Both the position numbers and the translations under genes were made by a program. The notes below the pieces were generated by a model, which was not told where the DNA came from, did no database searches, and worked only from the letters and a program-made list of their open reading frames with translations. From Bradyrhizobium diazoefficiens USDA 110 (GTDB lineage: Bacteria; Pseudomonadota; Alphaproteobacteria; Rhizobiales; Xanthobacteraceae), in NCBI RefSeq assembly GCF_000011365.1, contig NC_004463.1, positions 2,962,001 to 3,026,000 on the forward strand: 64,000 nt of DNA. Direction: 5' to 3'. Below are positions 52,858-62,152 of this stretch, in pieces. Positions within the stretch are counted from its first letter, which is position 1. Each line of letters begins with the position of its first letter.

Positions 52858-53958
52858 ATGCAAACCCTGCTCAGGGAAATCCGGAATACGCCGTTGCTCT
52901 GGATGCTGGTCTTCGTGCCCATCGTGCTGCTGGCCGAGGCGGCTGCCCCGCATTCCCACACGCTCCTCTTCGTGCTGGCGGTGCTTGCGATCGTGCCGCT
53001 GGCGGCGCTGCTCAGCCACGCCACCGAAGCGGTCGCCGCGAAGACCGGCGATGCCGTGGGCGGACTGCTCAATGCAACGCTCGGCAATCTGACGGAGCTG
53101 ATCATCGCCATCACGGCGCTGCGTGCCGGCCAGTACATGCTGGTAAAGGCCTCGATTGCGGGGGCGATCGTCACCAACGCGGTGTTCATGCTAGGGGCCT
53201 GCCTGCTGCTCGGCGGCCTGCGCTACCACGTGCAGGAGTACAACCGCGCCGGCGCGCGGCTCTCGTCGGGCCTGTTGCTGATGGCAACCGTCGCCCTGCT
53301 TGCGCCTTCGGCGGTCGCCGATCTCGAGCACCTTCCGCAGGGCGGAGGCATCTTGAACAAGCTCAGCGTCGGCATTTCAGTCCTGCTGATCATCGCTTAC
53401 GCGCTCGGCCTGTTGTTCTCGCTCGGGACGCACAAGGAATTGTTCGCAAGCGCCGATCATGGCGACGACAAGGAGGCGCACTGGCCGATCGGCATCGCCG
53501 TCGGCACGCTGCTGGTCGTCACGGTGCTGGTCGCGCTGGTCAGCGAAATCTTCGTGGAATCGGTGCAGAAGGCGGCGGAAACCTTCGGGATGAGCCCGGC
53601 CTTTGTCGGCTTCATCATCGTTTCGCTGGTCGGCGCTGCCGCCGAATTTGCGGTGGCGTTCGGCGCGGCGCGCAAGGACCGGCTCGACATGGTCGTCAGC
53701 ATCGCGCTCGGCAGCGCCTCGCAGATCGCGCTGTTCGTCGCCCCCGCGCTGGTGCTGCTCAGCTACGTCGTGGGGCCGACGCCGATGAACCTGCAGTTCT
53801 GGCCGGGCGCCGTCACCATGGTGATGATCGCCACAGTCACGTCAGCGTTCATCACGGCGAGCGGACGCTCGGCATGGTTCGTCGGCGCGCTGATGATCTT
53901 CATCTACGCAGTGTTTGCGCTGACCTTGTATGTCGTCCCGCCGGCGGGCGAGGGATGA
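52858..53958 (+). CDS. cax: Calcium/proton exchanger
   Basis: A 366-aa cation antiporter with about 11 membrane helices. The two alpha-repeat motifs of the CaCA superfamily are visible: GGLLNATLGNLTELIIAITA in the first half and SLVGAAAEFAVAFGAARKDR in the second, each with the conserved Glu. An acidic loop (SADHGDDKEAHW) separates them. It exports calcium in exchange for protons. The start at 52858 has AAAGGG upstream; 52840 is an alternative. It is monocistronic, preceded by a dispersed repeat. Confidence 0.9.
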   Translation: MQTLLREIRNTPLLWMLVFVPIVLLAEAAAPHSHTLLFVLAVLAIVPLAALLSHATEAVAAKTGDAVGGLLNATLGNLTELIIAITALRAGQYMLVKASIAGAIVTNAVFMLGACLLLGGLRYHVQEYNRAGARLSSGLLLMATVALLAPSAVADLEHLPQGGGILNKLSVGISVLLIIAYALGLLFSLGTHKELFASADHGDDKEAHWPIGIAVGTLLVVTVLVALVSEIFVESVQKAAETFGMSPAFVGFIIVSLVGAAAEFAVAFGAARKDRLDMVVSIALGSASQIALFVAPALVLLSYVVGPTPMNLQFWPGAVTMVMIATVTSAFITASGRSAWFVGALMIFIYAVFALTLYVVPPAGEG

Positions 53959-54052
53959 GGTGCTGTTGCCCGTCGGCACGAGGGTGAACTAGCTCGTCCG
54001 GGAAATGGCGGCCCGCGGCAAGCCATCCTCCGGAACGGCGAATGCGTTTTCG

Positions 54053-54487
54053 CTAATAGGCCCAGTAGCTGCCGGAGGGCAGGCAATTGTCGTCGCCATA
54101 GCCGTAGCCATAGCCATAGCCGCCGCCATAACCGTAATAGGACGCGGGCGGGTAGTTGTAGCCGTAGGCGGGATAACCGCCATAGCTGCCATAATAGGCG
54201 CTCCGCGCAATCGCGCCGCCGACGACGGCGCCGGCAACGCCATAGCCGAGTCCGCGATAACCGTAGCCGCGATAGCCCCAGCCGCCGCGGTAGCCCCACC
54301 CGACGCCGCGATAGCCATAGCCGCCACGCCAGCCGCCGACCCATCGCACTTCAGTGGTGTTCTGATCGACCATCGATTTCATCGTCGCCAGATGCGTCGG
54401 GATCGGCCCGGCCTGGACACCCATAGCGGGCAGCAGGGCGCCGGCTCCGGCGAGAATGAGGGTGCGCAAAGACTTCGAGGAGGTCAT
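54053..54487 (-). CDS. Secreted Gly/Tyr-rich protein
   Basis: A 144-aa exported protein of very low complexity. The signal peptide is residues 1-26 (ending GVQA). A short region with HLATMKSMVDQNTTEVRWVG follows, then many GYGYRG-type repeats. A more hydrophobic Ala/Gly segment (GVAGAVVGGAIA) is inserted near residue 85. Such proteins in rhizobia are thought to be surface or cell-envelope components. The function is unknown. Confidence 0.75.
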   Translation of the reverse strand: MTSSKSLRTLILAGAGALLPAMGVQAGPIPTHLATMKSMVDQNTTEVRWVGGWRGGYGYRGVGWGYRGGWGYRGYGYRGLGYGVAGAVVGGAIARSAYYGSYGGYPAYGYNYPPASYYGYGGGYGYGYGYGDDNCLPSGSYWAY

Positions 54488-54634
54488 GATCGATCATCTC
54501 CTTGGCTACGGGCGGCGCTTTCTGCGCCACCATCGACAATTGATTCCGGCGTGGCGTTGCCGTGGCGGGCTTGATCTAGATCAAGCGTCGGGGTCGCGGC
54601 ACCGCCGCGCCGTCAGGAGACGCTGCCCGATGCT

Positions 54635-55729
54635 CTAGGCCTGCAACCGCGGAACGAGACGAATCGCGTTCTCATGGCCAATCGCATCGAGATCCTCAGT
54701 CGAAAGGCCAAGCTTCTGCAACTGCGCGAACTGGCCAAGGCCGAAATACGGATAGTCGGTGCCGTAGGTGATCTGGGAGGCGGGTACGAGCTTGAGCAGC
54801 GCGGCCATGGACGGCGCGAACGTTGCATTCGCGGTGTCGTAGTGAAGCCGGCGTAGCTCGCCTTCGATCCCCTCCGGCGCAAACTCCTTGAGATCGGGCC
54901 GCGCCCCATAGAACGAATTGATGCGCCCGGCCATCATCGGAATCGTGCCGCCGGCGTGCGAGAACAGCCATTTGATGTCGCGGTGGCGGGCAAATGCACC
55001 GCTGAGCAGAAGGCTCGTCACCGTACGTGTGGTGTCGTGCGGGACTTCGATCACCGCGGGAAACGTGCCGACGCTGAGCGCGCTGCAGCAACTCGCGACC
55101 AGCGGATGCACATAAACGACCGCCTTGCGACGGTTCAGCTCTTCGAACACCGGCCTGTAGGCGGCATTGCCGAGCCATTTGTCGCCGTAGCTGCTTTGCA
55201 GCCCGATCCCGTCCGCCTTCAGCGTGTCGAGCGCATATTCGATCTCCTTGAGCGTGGCATCGACATCCAGCATCGACAAGGTTGCGAACAGGCCGAAACG
55301 GCCCGGATGGTCGCGCATCATGTCCGCCGCGTACTCGTTGCAGGTGCGCGCGAGCCGGCCAGCTTCCGCCGGCCCGAGGTCGAACCACACCCCTGGCGTG
55401 GAGGCGACCGACAGGATGCCTGTGCGTATGCCATTGCGGTCCATGTCCTCGACGAGCTTCTCGCGGGTCCAGGCAACCTGACCGGGAAAGTGCGGCTGCT
55501 TGCGGGCGTCTTCGTAGCCAAGCCAAAGCTTCTGGTATTCGGGCGGATAGAAATGAAGGTGGGTATCGATCAGCGCCGGCCTGGTCTGTCCGCGCACCGC
55601 AACGGCCGGGATGGCCGAGGCAAGGCCGAGCGCACCCACTCCCGCGAGAAAGCCGCGCCGCGACCAGGACGGGCCGCAACAGGTAGAGCAGCGCTGATGC
55701 CCTCCCGATTTCCGATCCCAAATGAGCAT
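54635..55729 (-). CDS. Tat-exported amidohydrolase-family protein (ACMSD-like)
   Basis: A 364-aa metal-dependent hydrolase or decarboxylase of the amidohydrolase-2 type. The twin-arginine signal is [20 protein letters not shown]. The metal site begins with HxH in [13 protein letters not shown]. Further metal ligands are the His in [11 protein letters not shown], His in WLFSHAGGT and Asp in [12 protein letters not shown]. Relatives decarboxylate or hydrolyse aromatic acids. Export to the periplasm is unusual for the family but seen in rhizobia. AGGAG lies just before the ATG. Confidence 0.85.
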   Translation of the reverse strand: MLIWDRKSGGHQRCSTCCGPSWSRRGFLAGVGALGLASAIPAVAVRGQTRPALIDTHLHFYPPEYQKLWLGYEDARKQPHFPGQVAWTREKLVEDMDRNGIRTGILSVASTPGVWFDLGPAEAGRLARTCNEYAADMMRDHPGRFGLFATLSMLDVDATLKEIEYALDTLKADGIGLQSSYGDKWLGNAAYRPVFEELNRRKAVVYVHPLVASCCSALSVGTFPAVIEVPHDTTRTVTSLLLSGAFARHRDIKWLFSHAGGTIPMMAGRINSFYGARPDLKEFAPEGIEGELRRLHYDTANATFAPSMAALLKLVPASQITYGTDYPYFGLGQFAQLQKLGLSTEDLDAIGHENAIRLVPRLQA

Positions 55730-55904
55730 GTTGCGGGTCTCCTGTTACGAATTGGCATGGACGGGGGGCCTGTGGTGCTTCCATAGGCAGGAGGTTTCGC
55801 CCATTCGCAGTCCGCGGAGCGGCTGCAGCACGGGCGTTGATTGTTGGGGATCGGAATGTGCCGATTTTTCGTCGCTGAGCGATGTCTATCGTCACGTCGT
55901 CGCA

Positions 55905-56040
55905 TCACAGCAGCAACTTTGTGTGAACGCGGCCCGGCGTTGCGTCCCATGACTCCGGCTCGCCCGGCAGCCGACGGGGCTCGCAATAGTCCGGCGGAAA
56001 ATTGTCGCGCGTCTGTTCGCTCATGATGCGCCGGGCGGCC
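55905..56040 (-). pseudogene. Fragment of an SDR gene
   Basis: The frame RRIMSEQTRDNFPPDYCEP matches RIMSEQIRRNYPPDYRERF in the intact SDR at 59106-59849. At DNA level the two segments (about 55984-56038 and 59259-59314) agree at roughly 45 of 56 positions by eye. The similarity stops after about 20 codons. It looks like a small duplicated or surviving piece of an SDR gene. A 39-aa product from ATG 56024 is possible but unlikely to be functional. The interval 55730-56073 holds no other gene. Confidence 0.5.
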
Positions 56041-56073
56041 TTCGAGGAGTCGAAGCGATGGACGTTTTCCCGA

Positions 56074-56484
56074 TTAGCGCCGGTCGCCGTCATCCTTGTC
56101 CGAGAGGCCGTTCGATGAACGTTCGTCGTATTCGGCCCTGAGCTTCGCAAGGATGGATTGCAATGTCTCCTGCTCAGTCGAGCTCTCGTCATTGCTCTGC
56201 CCCCGCAGGCGCCGCAGCCTGCTGCGGAGCATATCGTACGCTTCGAGAAGGGGCGGGCTCAGCGAAAAGAAGGCGCCGAGCGCAATCGCGATGATCACAT
56301 GGCGAAGCGAAACGGGGGGATCCTCGCCGGGCGTAGCGGCATCATGGCGGACTGGCACGGGCGAAAGACCGGCTGACCCGCCGTCGGCACGGGACGGCCG
56401 CGGTTTTCGCGGCGGGATCACGACGACGACAAAAAGGATGTTGAGCAACAGCCAAATGCCTAAAATGACGAGCAGCGTACGCAT
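56074..56484 (-). CDS. Small two-helix membrane protein, unknown
   Basis: A 136-aa protein with an N-terminal helix (LLVILGIWLLLNILFVVVVI), a Pro/Ser-rich loop, and a second helix (HVIIAIALGAFFSLSPPLLE). A charged, partly coiled C-terminus follows (STEQETLQSILAKLRAEYDE). No family is recognised. It stands 210 bp downstream of the methyltransferase gene on the same strand, so co-transcription is possible but not supported by close spacing. Confidence 0.6.
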   Translation of the reverse strand: MRTLLVILGIWLLLNILFVVVVIPPRKPRPSRADGGSAGLSPVPVRHDAATPGEDPPVSLRHVIIAIALGAFFSLSPPLLEAYDMLRSRLRRLRGQSNDESSTEQETLQSILAKLRAEYDERSSNGLSDKDDGDRR

Positions 56485-56694
56485 GAATAATCCAAGGACA
56501 GCGTTACCTGAGCTGACGGCAGTATGGTTTCAAATATCGATGCTTCCACGAATCCGATCACGCGACCGGCAACTCGCATGCAATGAAAAAGCTGTCTGAT
56601 GCCGGACAATGAAGCCGTTACCTTAATCTCGAGCGTGGACAGCAGAGGTCGGGACACGGCATCGCGCGGCATGATCCTGGCGCCTTCCATGGCG

Positions 56695-57630
56695 CTACGG
56701 GACGCTGAGTTCGACAAGGTGAGTTAAGCCGGTCGGGTCCCGTCGGACGGAAAAATCGAGGCGATCGAAACCGGCCGCCGTCGCGATTTTCCGAAGTTCC
56801 GGCTCGGAGCGATGAACCAGCTTCCAGTCTGCGATGGCCTCCATCCACACGCGAAACGGATTCCCTGCGGCGATATTGGTGAAGACGATCGAGCCACCGA
56901 CCCTCAGAAGGCGGCAGCGCAATTCCCCCAGAACGGAAATGATCGTTCGGTCGTCGAGGTAGTCGGACAGGCAGCCGCAGACGACGACATCGAACGGGCC
57001 TTCGTCCTGGACCTGTCGGATCGCCCGTCTCACGTCGCCGCACACGATGTGAACATCGCAATAACGGCTCAGTCGCTCTTCGGCGAGAACCAGGGCTTGC
57101 CTGTCGAGATCCACGAGAACGACCGTGGATCCTGTAAATCGATGCGGTGCGATCTGGAAGTCGGCACCTCCGCCACACCCAATCGAGAGGATGCGCCCCG
57201 GCGTCGTGGCGCACATCTTGAGGTACTGCCACCAGATCCTGTTTCGATGCTGTTGCGCGATGGCGGTATTGAGTGCGTGCCATTCGATCCAGTCGCCCGG
57301 ATCGGCCGTGGTCGGCAGGCTCGCGCCGGCTGCGAGCAGTTCGACAGTTTCGAAATCACCGGGATAGCCGCGCGGCCACTCCTGAAGTCTGCGGACAAAT
57401 GAGGAGCGGGCGTGGAGATGACGGGCGGGTGCGAGGAGCCTTTGAATATTCGGTGAGTTCCATGCCGGAGCCGGAAGCTTGGCCAAGGCGCAGCAAAGAG
57501 CGTGCATTTGAGAGGCTGTCCCGTGCATTGCCGCTGCTGGATCCCTCGGCATCAGCTCAAAGAAGCGGCAGAAGTCGCCCACCTCCCGGTCAAGCTCGTC
57601 CAAATCAATCCCGCTGTGCGTTTCGTCCAT
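56695..57630 (-). CDS. Class I SAM-dependent methyltransferase
   Basis: A 311-aa protein. A helical N-terminal region (about 1-140) includes WPRGYPGDFETVELL, a motif I associate with PhcB-type methyltransferases, which make fatty-acid methyl-ester signals. The Rossmann methyltransferase core has GRILSIGCGGGADFQIAPHR (motif I), VVLVDLDRQALVLAEERL and DVVVCGCLSDYLDDRTI. The start at 57630 has GGAGG about nine bases upstream; an in-frame ATG at 57684 lacks that. It is divergent from a LuxR-type regulator, with a strong dyad between them. PhcB similarity is from memory and weak. Confidence 0.75.
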   Translation of the reverse strand: MDETHSGIDLDELDREVGDFCRFFELMPRDPAAAMHGTASQMHALCCALAKLPAPAWNSPNIQRLLAPARHLHARSSFVRRLQEWPRGYPGDFETVELLAAGASLPTTADPGDWIEWHALNTAIAQQHRNRIWWQYLKMCATTPGRILSIGCGGGADFQIAPHRFTGSTVVLVDLDRQALVLAEERLSRYCDVHIVCGDVRRAIRQVQDEGPFDVVVCGCLSDYLDDRTIISVLGELRCRLLRVGGSIVFTNIAAGNPFRVWMEAIADWKLVHRSEPELRKIATAAGFDRLDFSVRRDPTGLTHLVELSVP

Positions 57631-57680
57631 TCGTCCCAACCTCCAGGATCGGGATAGAGTGGCGAAGGCCGGCCATTCGC

Positions 57681-57702
57681 GCATGACCCAGTTGGGTCAT
57701 GC
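57681..57702. promoter_or_regulatory. Strong dyad between methyltransferase and LuxR genes
   Basis: GCATGACCCA (57681-57690) and its exact reverse complement TGGGTCATGC (57693-57702) are separated by GT. It lies about 51 bp from the methyltransferase start and 118 bp from the regulator start. The size and symmetry fit an operator for a dimeric LuxR-type regulator. It does not match the classical lux box. Confidence 0.6.
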
Positions 57703-57819
57703 CTGCGGAATTGCTCGAGAACCCAATGCGCGCAGCACGTTATCCAGAGCCGGTGTCGATTGACAGCGGCGGGCAAGTATCCAAGGATTGTCCGAATATG
57801 GACGATTTCTTTTTGGGTG

Positions 57820-58938
57820 ATGCGATTGCGGCGTTTTGATTTCCAGCGATTGGAGCGGTCGAAAGCCCGGTTGGGCGAAGTGGTGCTGGACCCCGGCCAG
57901 TGGATACCGCTCATGGAGGACATTTGCTCCGCGGCAGCGACGTCCGGTGCGGGGCTGCTCCAGAGTGATGTCCGGACTTCCGATGTCCCGGTGACGCCTT
58001 CGACGAAAGAGGCTTTCCAGGGCTACTTTGCCGCCAATCTTCACGTAGAGGATGTTCGTGCCGTCAGGGGAGTTCCGCTACTGCTTTCCGGCAGGAAGGT
58101 TCTGCGCGACCAGGATATCTTCTCCTCCGAGCGAGACATGCTCAAGACTCCCCTCTACAGACATCTCGGACAGCTTGGATTTCAATGGTGGTCGGCGATT
58201 TCCTTTTGGGCAGGGCCGGCAATGTGGGCCCTCGCGCTACAGCGCAAGCGTGGGGAAGGAGCCTTCGAAGATGACGATCTGAAGGCATTTGCGCTGCTCT
58301 CGGACGCGCTGACCGAGGCCGCCACGCTCTCCCATGCAGTGGGAAGGCAGGTGTTGCTCGGGGCTTTGAGCGCTTTCGATTCGATCAACGAGCCGGCGCT
58401 GTCAATGACCGGAATGGGGCGCGTGCTGGAGATCAATGCGGCGGCGGCCGAAATCTTCGATGCCGACTTCCGCGTCCATAACAACAGATTGTACATGCGG
58501 GATGGCAAGGCCACTCGTGCTCTTGACGCGAGGTTGACCAACTCCGATCGGGAGCTCCGTCTTCGCGCCGGCAGCCGCATCGGCAACATCATCGTCGCGC
58601 GGCGAGAGACCAAGCGTCCGATCGTCATCAAGCTGTTGCCCGTACCGGGGGCGGCTCGATCGCCATTTCTGGGGGCGAGGTTCATCCTGATGCTCACCGA
58701 CATGGAGGTCGTACGTAAATCTGAAATTGAATTGCTCTCGGCAATCTTTGCGCTGACGGCGGCCGAGGCAAAGGTGGCGCGACTGATAGCTGCAGGATGG
58801 TCGCCGGAAATGATCGCCGACGACCTGGCGCTGTCCCGCGAAACGGTCCGCAACCAGATCAAGGCGGTCTTCAGCAAAACGGCCACGCATCGACAGAACG
58901 AGTTGGCGGCTTTGATCGGTCACATGCGCAATCTCTAG
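57820..58938 (+). CDS. LuxR-type helix-turn-helix regulator
   Basis: A 372-aa regulator. The C-terminal LuxR domain (about 312-366) shows LTAAEAKVARLIAAGWSPEM then IADDLALSRETVRNQIKAVF, the canonical four-helix recognition unit. The N-terminal 300 residues are a PAS/GAF-like sensory region (GRVLEINAAAAEIFDADFRV is PAS-like) with no known autoinducer-binding signature. It probably senses a small molecule and binds the dyad at 57681. The start is uncertain: ATG 57820 follows a GGGTG. It is divergent from the methyltransferase. Confidence 0.85.
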   Translation: MRLRRFDFQRLERSKARLGEVVLDPGQWIPLMEDICSAAATSGAGLLQSDVRTSDVPVTPSTKEAFQGYFAANLHVEDVRAVRGVPLLLSGRKVLRDQDIFSSERDMLKTPLYRHLGQLGFQWWSAISFWAGPAMWALALQRKRGEGAFEDDDLKAFALLSDALTEAATLSHAVGRQVLLGALSAFDSINEPALSMTGMGRVLEINAAAAEIFDADFRVHNNRLYMRDGKATRALDARLTNSDRELRLRAGSRIGNIIVARRETKRPIVIKLLPVPGAARSPFLGARFILMLTDMEVVRKSEIELLSAIFALTAAEAKVARLIAAGWSPEMIADDLALSRETVRNQIKAVFSKTATHRQNELAALIGHMRNL

Positions 58939-59105
58939 CCGAGATACTCCTTACCTTTTGAACGCGTTTGACAACGTGGTCATTGCCCGCAACGTGCCCG
59001 CTGTTGGCCTGCGGCCAACTCGTCAAGGCAAGCTGACGCCAGCCGCTCCCGAGAGCACAGCGAACATGTCATGCTCTCGTGCCCGATCGGTTTCAGAGCC
59101 CCATC

Positions 59106-59849
59106 CTAGAACTGATACCGCCGCAGCCCCCCATCCACCGGGATCACCGTCCCCGTGATGTACCGCGCCACCGGCGAGGCCAGGAACACCGCGAGTGCCG
59201 CGAGATCCTCCGGTTCGCCCCAATAGCCGACCGGGATCTCTTCTTCCGCAAAACGCTCGCGATAGTCCGGCGGATAGTTGCGACGGATCTGCTCGCTCAT
59301 AATGCGGCCGGGCGGGATGCAGTTGATGGTGATGCCGTGCTCGCCGATCTCGCGCGACAGGCCCTTGGCCCAGGCGTGCACGGCGGCCTTCGCGGCAAAG
59401 GCCGCGTTCAGACCTTCCGGCTCGGACTTGCCGGTGATGTTGACGATGCGGCCCCATTTGCGTTCGATCATCTGCGGCAACAGCGCATGCGCGATGCGGC
59501 GGTAGCTGGTGAAGTTCAGCGCGATCGCCTCATCCCATTTGCTGTCGGGCGCATCGACGGGCAGGGGCCGGCTGCCGCCGGCATTGTTGACGAGGATGTC
59601 GACATGGCCGAGCTCGCTCACGGCGAAGGCTGCGATCTTCTCCGCGGCGTCCTTGGCCATCACGTCCTGCTCGAACGGCGTGATCAGTCCGCCGCCGACT
59701 TCGCTCACCAGCTCGGCAAGGAGATCGGTCCGCCGCGCCACGCCGACGACGCGCACGCCTTCGGCCGCCAGGCCCTTGGCGATGGCGCGGCCGATGCCGA
59801 TGCTCGCGCCGGTGACGACAGCGGTTTTCGATTTGAGCCCGAGGTCCAT
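59106..59849 (-). CDS. SDR family oxidoreductase
   Basis: A 247-aa classical SDR. The motifs are TAVVTGASIGIGRAIA (TGxxxGxG), ILVNNAGGS (NNAG), the Ser in IVNITGKSEP, and a C-terminal ITGTVIPVDGG. The usual YxxxK motif reads FAAKAAVHAW: the catalytic Tyr is not evident (Phe-Ala-Ala-Lys), which suggests altered or lost activity, or a subgroup with a different acid. A homologous fragment of this gene occurs at 55905-56040. It is divergent from the trans-aconitate methyltransferase gene. Confidence 0.85.
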   Translation of the reverse strand: MDLGLKSKTAVVTGASIGIGRAIAKGLAAEGVRVVGVARRTDLLAELVSEVGGGLITPFEQDVMAKDAAEKIAAFAVSELGHVDILVNNAGGSRPLPVDAPDSKWDEAIALNFTSYRRIAHALLPQMIERKWGRIVNITGKSEPEGLNAAFAAKAAVHAWAKGLSREIGEHGITINCIPPGRIMSEQIRRNYPPDYRERFAEEEIPVGYWGEPEDLAALAVFLASPVARYITGTVIPVDGGLRRYQF

Positions 59850-59987
59850 GGTCGCACGCTCTCTTGTTTGCTTTTGCTTGTTGCCGTTTCCTGCCCATCC
59901 CTGCCAGGACGAATTGCCTGACCGGGACGAGCAGTGGTAACCAAGAGCCACGTTGAAGGAAACACGAAAAACAAAAGGCGTCGAACG

Positions 59988-60758
59988 ATGGTCTGGGATC
60001 CGCAGCAATATCTGAAGTTCTCCGGCCACCGGCTCCGGCCCGCTGTCGACCTCCTGATGCGGATTCCGGATTTCGCGCCGCGCGAGATCGCTGATCTCGG
60101 CGCCGGCGCGGGCAACGTCACCAAGCTGATCCGGGAGCGCTGGCCGGATGCGACCGTGACCGGCGTCGAGGGCTCGGCGGAGATGGTTGCCGCCGGCCGC
60201 AAGGCGGCGCCGGACGTGCAATGGTCCCATGAAGACCTCGGCCAATGGCGTCCCGCCAAGCCATATGACCTGATCTATTCCAATGCCGCACTGCACTGGC
60301 TGCCCAATCATGCGGCACTGTTTCCCTCGCTGATGGAGAAGGTCGTGCCCGGCGGCATGCTGGCGGTGCAGATGCCGCGCAACTTTCTGGCGCCTTCACA
60401 CGTGCTGATCGGCGAGACCGCGCTGAACGGACCGTGGCGCTCCAAGGTCGAGCATCTCGTCACCCCGCCGCCGGTCGAGAGGCCGGCCTTCTATCATGAT
60501 CTTCTTGCGCCGATGTCCGTCAATATCGACATCTGGGAGACCGAATATCTTCAAGTGCTCGAAGGCGAGAACCCCGTGAAGGAATGGACCAAGGGGACCT
60601 GGCTGACGCGCTATCTCGACGTGCTCGCGGGCGACGAGAAGGCCGCCTTTGAGGCGGCCTATGGGATGCGGGTTGCGAAGGCGTATCCGAAGAATGCGGC
60701 GGGGCAGACGCTGTTCCCGTTCCGGCGTCTGTTCATGGTCGCCCAGCGCAAGGGCTGA
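59988..60758 (+). CDS. tam: Trans-aconitate 2-methyltransferase
   Basis: A 256-aa SAM-dependent methyltransferase that methylates trans-aconitate, a toxic isomer inhibiting aconitase. MVWDPQQYLKFSGHRLRPAV is the typical Tam start. Motif I is EIADLGAGAGNVTKLIRERW, then VTGVEGSAEMVAAGRK and YSNAALHWLPNHAALFPSLM. The C-terminus KAYPKNAAGQTLFPFRRLFM matches the family. The ATG at 59988 is the family start; the frame opens upstream at 59934. Confidence 0.93.
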   Translation: MVWDPQQYLKFSGHRLRPAVDLLMRIPDFAPREIADLGAGAGNVTKLIRERWPDATVTGVEGSAEMVAAGRKAAPDVQWSHEDLGQWRPAKPYDLIYSNAALHWLPNHAALFPSLMEKVVPGGMLAVQMPRNFLAPSHVLIGETALNGPWRSKVEHLVTPPPVERPAFYHDLLAPMSVNIDIWETEYLQVLEGENPVKEWTKGTWLTRYLDVLAGDEKAAFEAAYGMRVAKAYPKNAAGQTLFPFRRLFMVAQRKG

Positions 60759-60818
60759 GGGCATTGCCGCAATGCGACATAAGCGTTCGTCGTGTCTTGC
60801 GGCGTGACATCAGACCTT

Positions 60819-60858
60819 CATGGTGAGGAGCCCGCCAAAGCGGGCGTCTCGCACCATG
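60819..60858. repeat. Nested palindromic intergenic repeat
   Basis: CATGGTG (60819-60825) pairs with CACCATG (60852-60858) around an inner GCCCGC/GCGGGC hairpin with a CAAA loop. It lies in the gap of about 310 bp between tam and dctP. The rest of that gap shows another GC-rich dyad near 60905-60930 and the dctP promoter region, but no gene. Confidence 0.6.
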
Positions 60859-61070
60859 CAGGCCGAGCACCTTCGGTAAGCCTCGGATCTCATAAGCGGT
60901 AGCCCGGGAGAGGGGCCAGCCCCGGGTTGCGCGTTCAGTAGCGGACAAGCTAGCTTGGCTGCGGGAAAATTGGGCTTAGGTCTAGTTGTTCGGCTGGCGG
61001 ATTGCTGCCACTACTGGCCTGCAAAAAACAAAAAGAACCCGGTTTCCTAGGGGTATTGGGGAGGTCCTTC

Positions 61071-62072
61071 ATGCGCAAACTGCTTCTTGCGGTCGCAGCG
61101 GCCACGTTTGCTTTGGCGCCGGCGATTGCCCAGGCCCAGGGTCCCATTGTCATCAAGTTCAGCCATGTCGTCGCCAACGACACCCCGAAGGGCAAGGGTG
61201 CGCTGAAGTTCAAGGAGCTCGCCGAGAAGTACACCGACGGCAAGGTCAAGATCGAGGTCTATCCGAACTCCTCGCTCTACAAGGACAAGGAGGAGATCGA
61301 GGCGCTCCAGCTCGGTTCGGTGCAGATGCTCGCGCCCTCGACCGCGAAATTCGCGCCGCTCGGGATCAAGGAATTCGAGGCACTCGACCTGCCCTGGCTG
61401 TTCAAGGACGACGAGACCTATGCCAATGCGATGAAGGGCACGGTCGGCAAGTGGCTGTTCCAGAAGCTGGAGGCCAAGGGCATCACCGGCCTCGCCTATT
61501 GGGACAACGGCTTCCACATGGTGTCGTCGAATCGGTCGCTGATGAAGCCGGAGGATTTCAAGGGCCTGAAATTCCGCATCTCCGGATCGAAGATCGCGGA
61601 CCAGTACTTCCGCCTGATGGGTTCGATCCCGCAGATCATGGCGTTCTCCGAGGTCTACCAGGCGCTGCAGACCGGCGTGGTCGACGGCTGCGAGAATACC
61701 GCGTCCAACTACTGGACGCAGAAGTTCTACGAGGTGCAGAAGGACATCACCGTGTCCTATCATGCCCATCTGCAATATGCGGTCATCGTCAACTCCAAGT
61801 TCTGGTCCGGCCTGCCGCCCGACATTCGCGCCCAGCTCGAGAAGGCGATGAACGAGGCGACCGACTACACCAACTCGATCGCGCGCCAGGAGAACGAGGA
61901 CGCGCTCGCCGAGATCAAGAAGGCGGGCAAGACCACGCTGCATTATCTCACTGACGCCGATCGCAAGGCGTGGCAGGAAGCGATGCAGCCGACTTACAAA
62001 TGGGCCAAGGGGCGGGTCGGGCAGGAAGTGCTCGATCTCGTCGCCAAGGAACTCGACGTCAAGATGAACTGA
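61071..62072 (+). CDS. dctP: TRAP transporter periplasmic binding protein (DctP-like)
   Basis: A 333-aa C4-dicarboxylate-type binding protein. The signal peptide is residues 1-22 (ending AQAQ). The mature part begins PIVIKFSHVVANDTPKGKGA and has GVVDGCENTASNYW, with the binding-site Arg in DFKGLKFRIS. Family ligands are organic acids. GGGGAGG precedes the ATG. It is followed, after a hairpin, by a fused DctQM permease. A frame opening at 61002 is an extension without a ribosome site. Confidence 0.93.
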   Translation: MRKLLLAVAAATFALAPAIAQAQGPIVIKFSHVVANDTPKGKGALKFKELAEKYTDGKVKIEVYPNSSLYKDKEEIEALQLGSVQMLAPSTAKFAPLGIKEFEALDLPWLFKDDETYANAMKGTVGKWLFQKLEAKGITGLAYWDNGFHMVSSNRSLMKPEDFKGLKFRISGSKIADQYFRLMGSIPQIMAFSEVYQALQTGVVDGCENTASNYWTQKFYEVQKDITVSYHAHLQYAVIVNSKFWSGLPPDIRAQLEKAMNEATDYTNSIARQENEDALAEIKKAGKTTLHYLTDADRKAWQEAMQPTYKWAKGRVGQEVLDLVAKELDVKMN

Positions 62073-62095
62073 CGCGATTTCCGGAGAAATAATAC

Positions 62096-62129
62096 AAACG
62101 GTCGGGAGTGTGTGCACTCCCGGCCGTTT
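62096..62129 (+). terminator. Intercistronic hairpin between dctP and dctQM
   Basis: AAACGGTCGGGAGTG and CACTCCCGGCCGTTT form a 15-bp stem (one G-U pair) with a TGTG loop. No T-tract follows. It probably attenuates readthrough or stabilises the 3' end of the abundant binding-protein message. Confidence 0.65.
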
Positions 62130-62152
62130 CGCATCGGTAGGGGGACCTTGAT

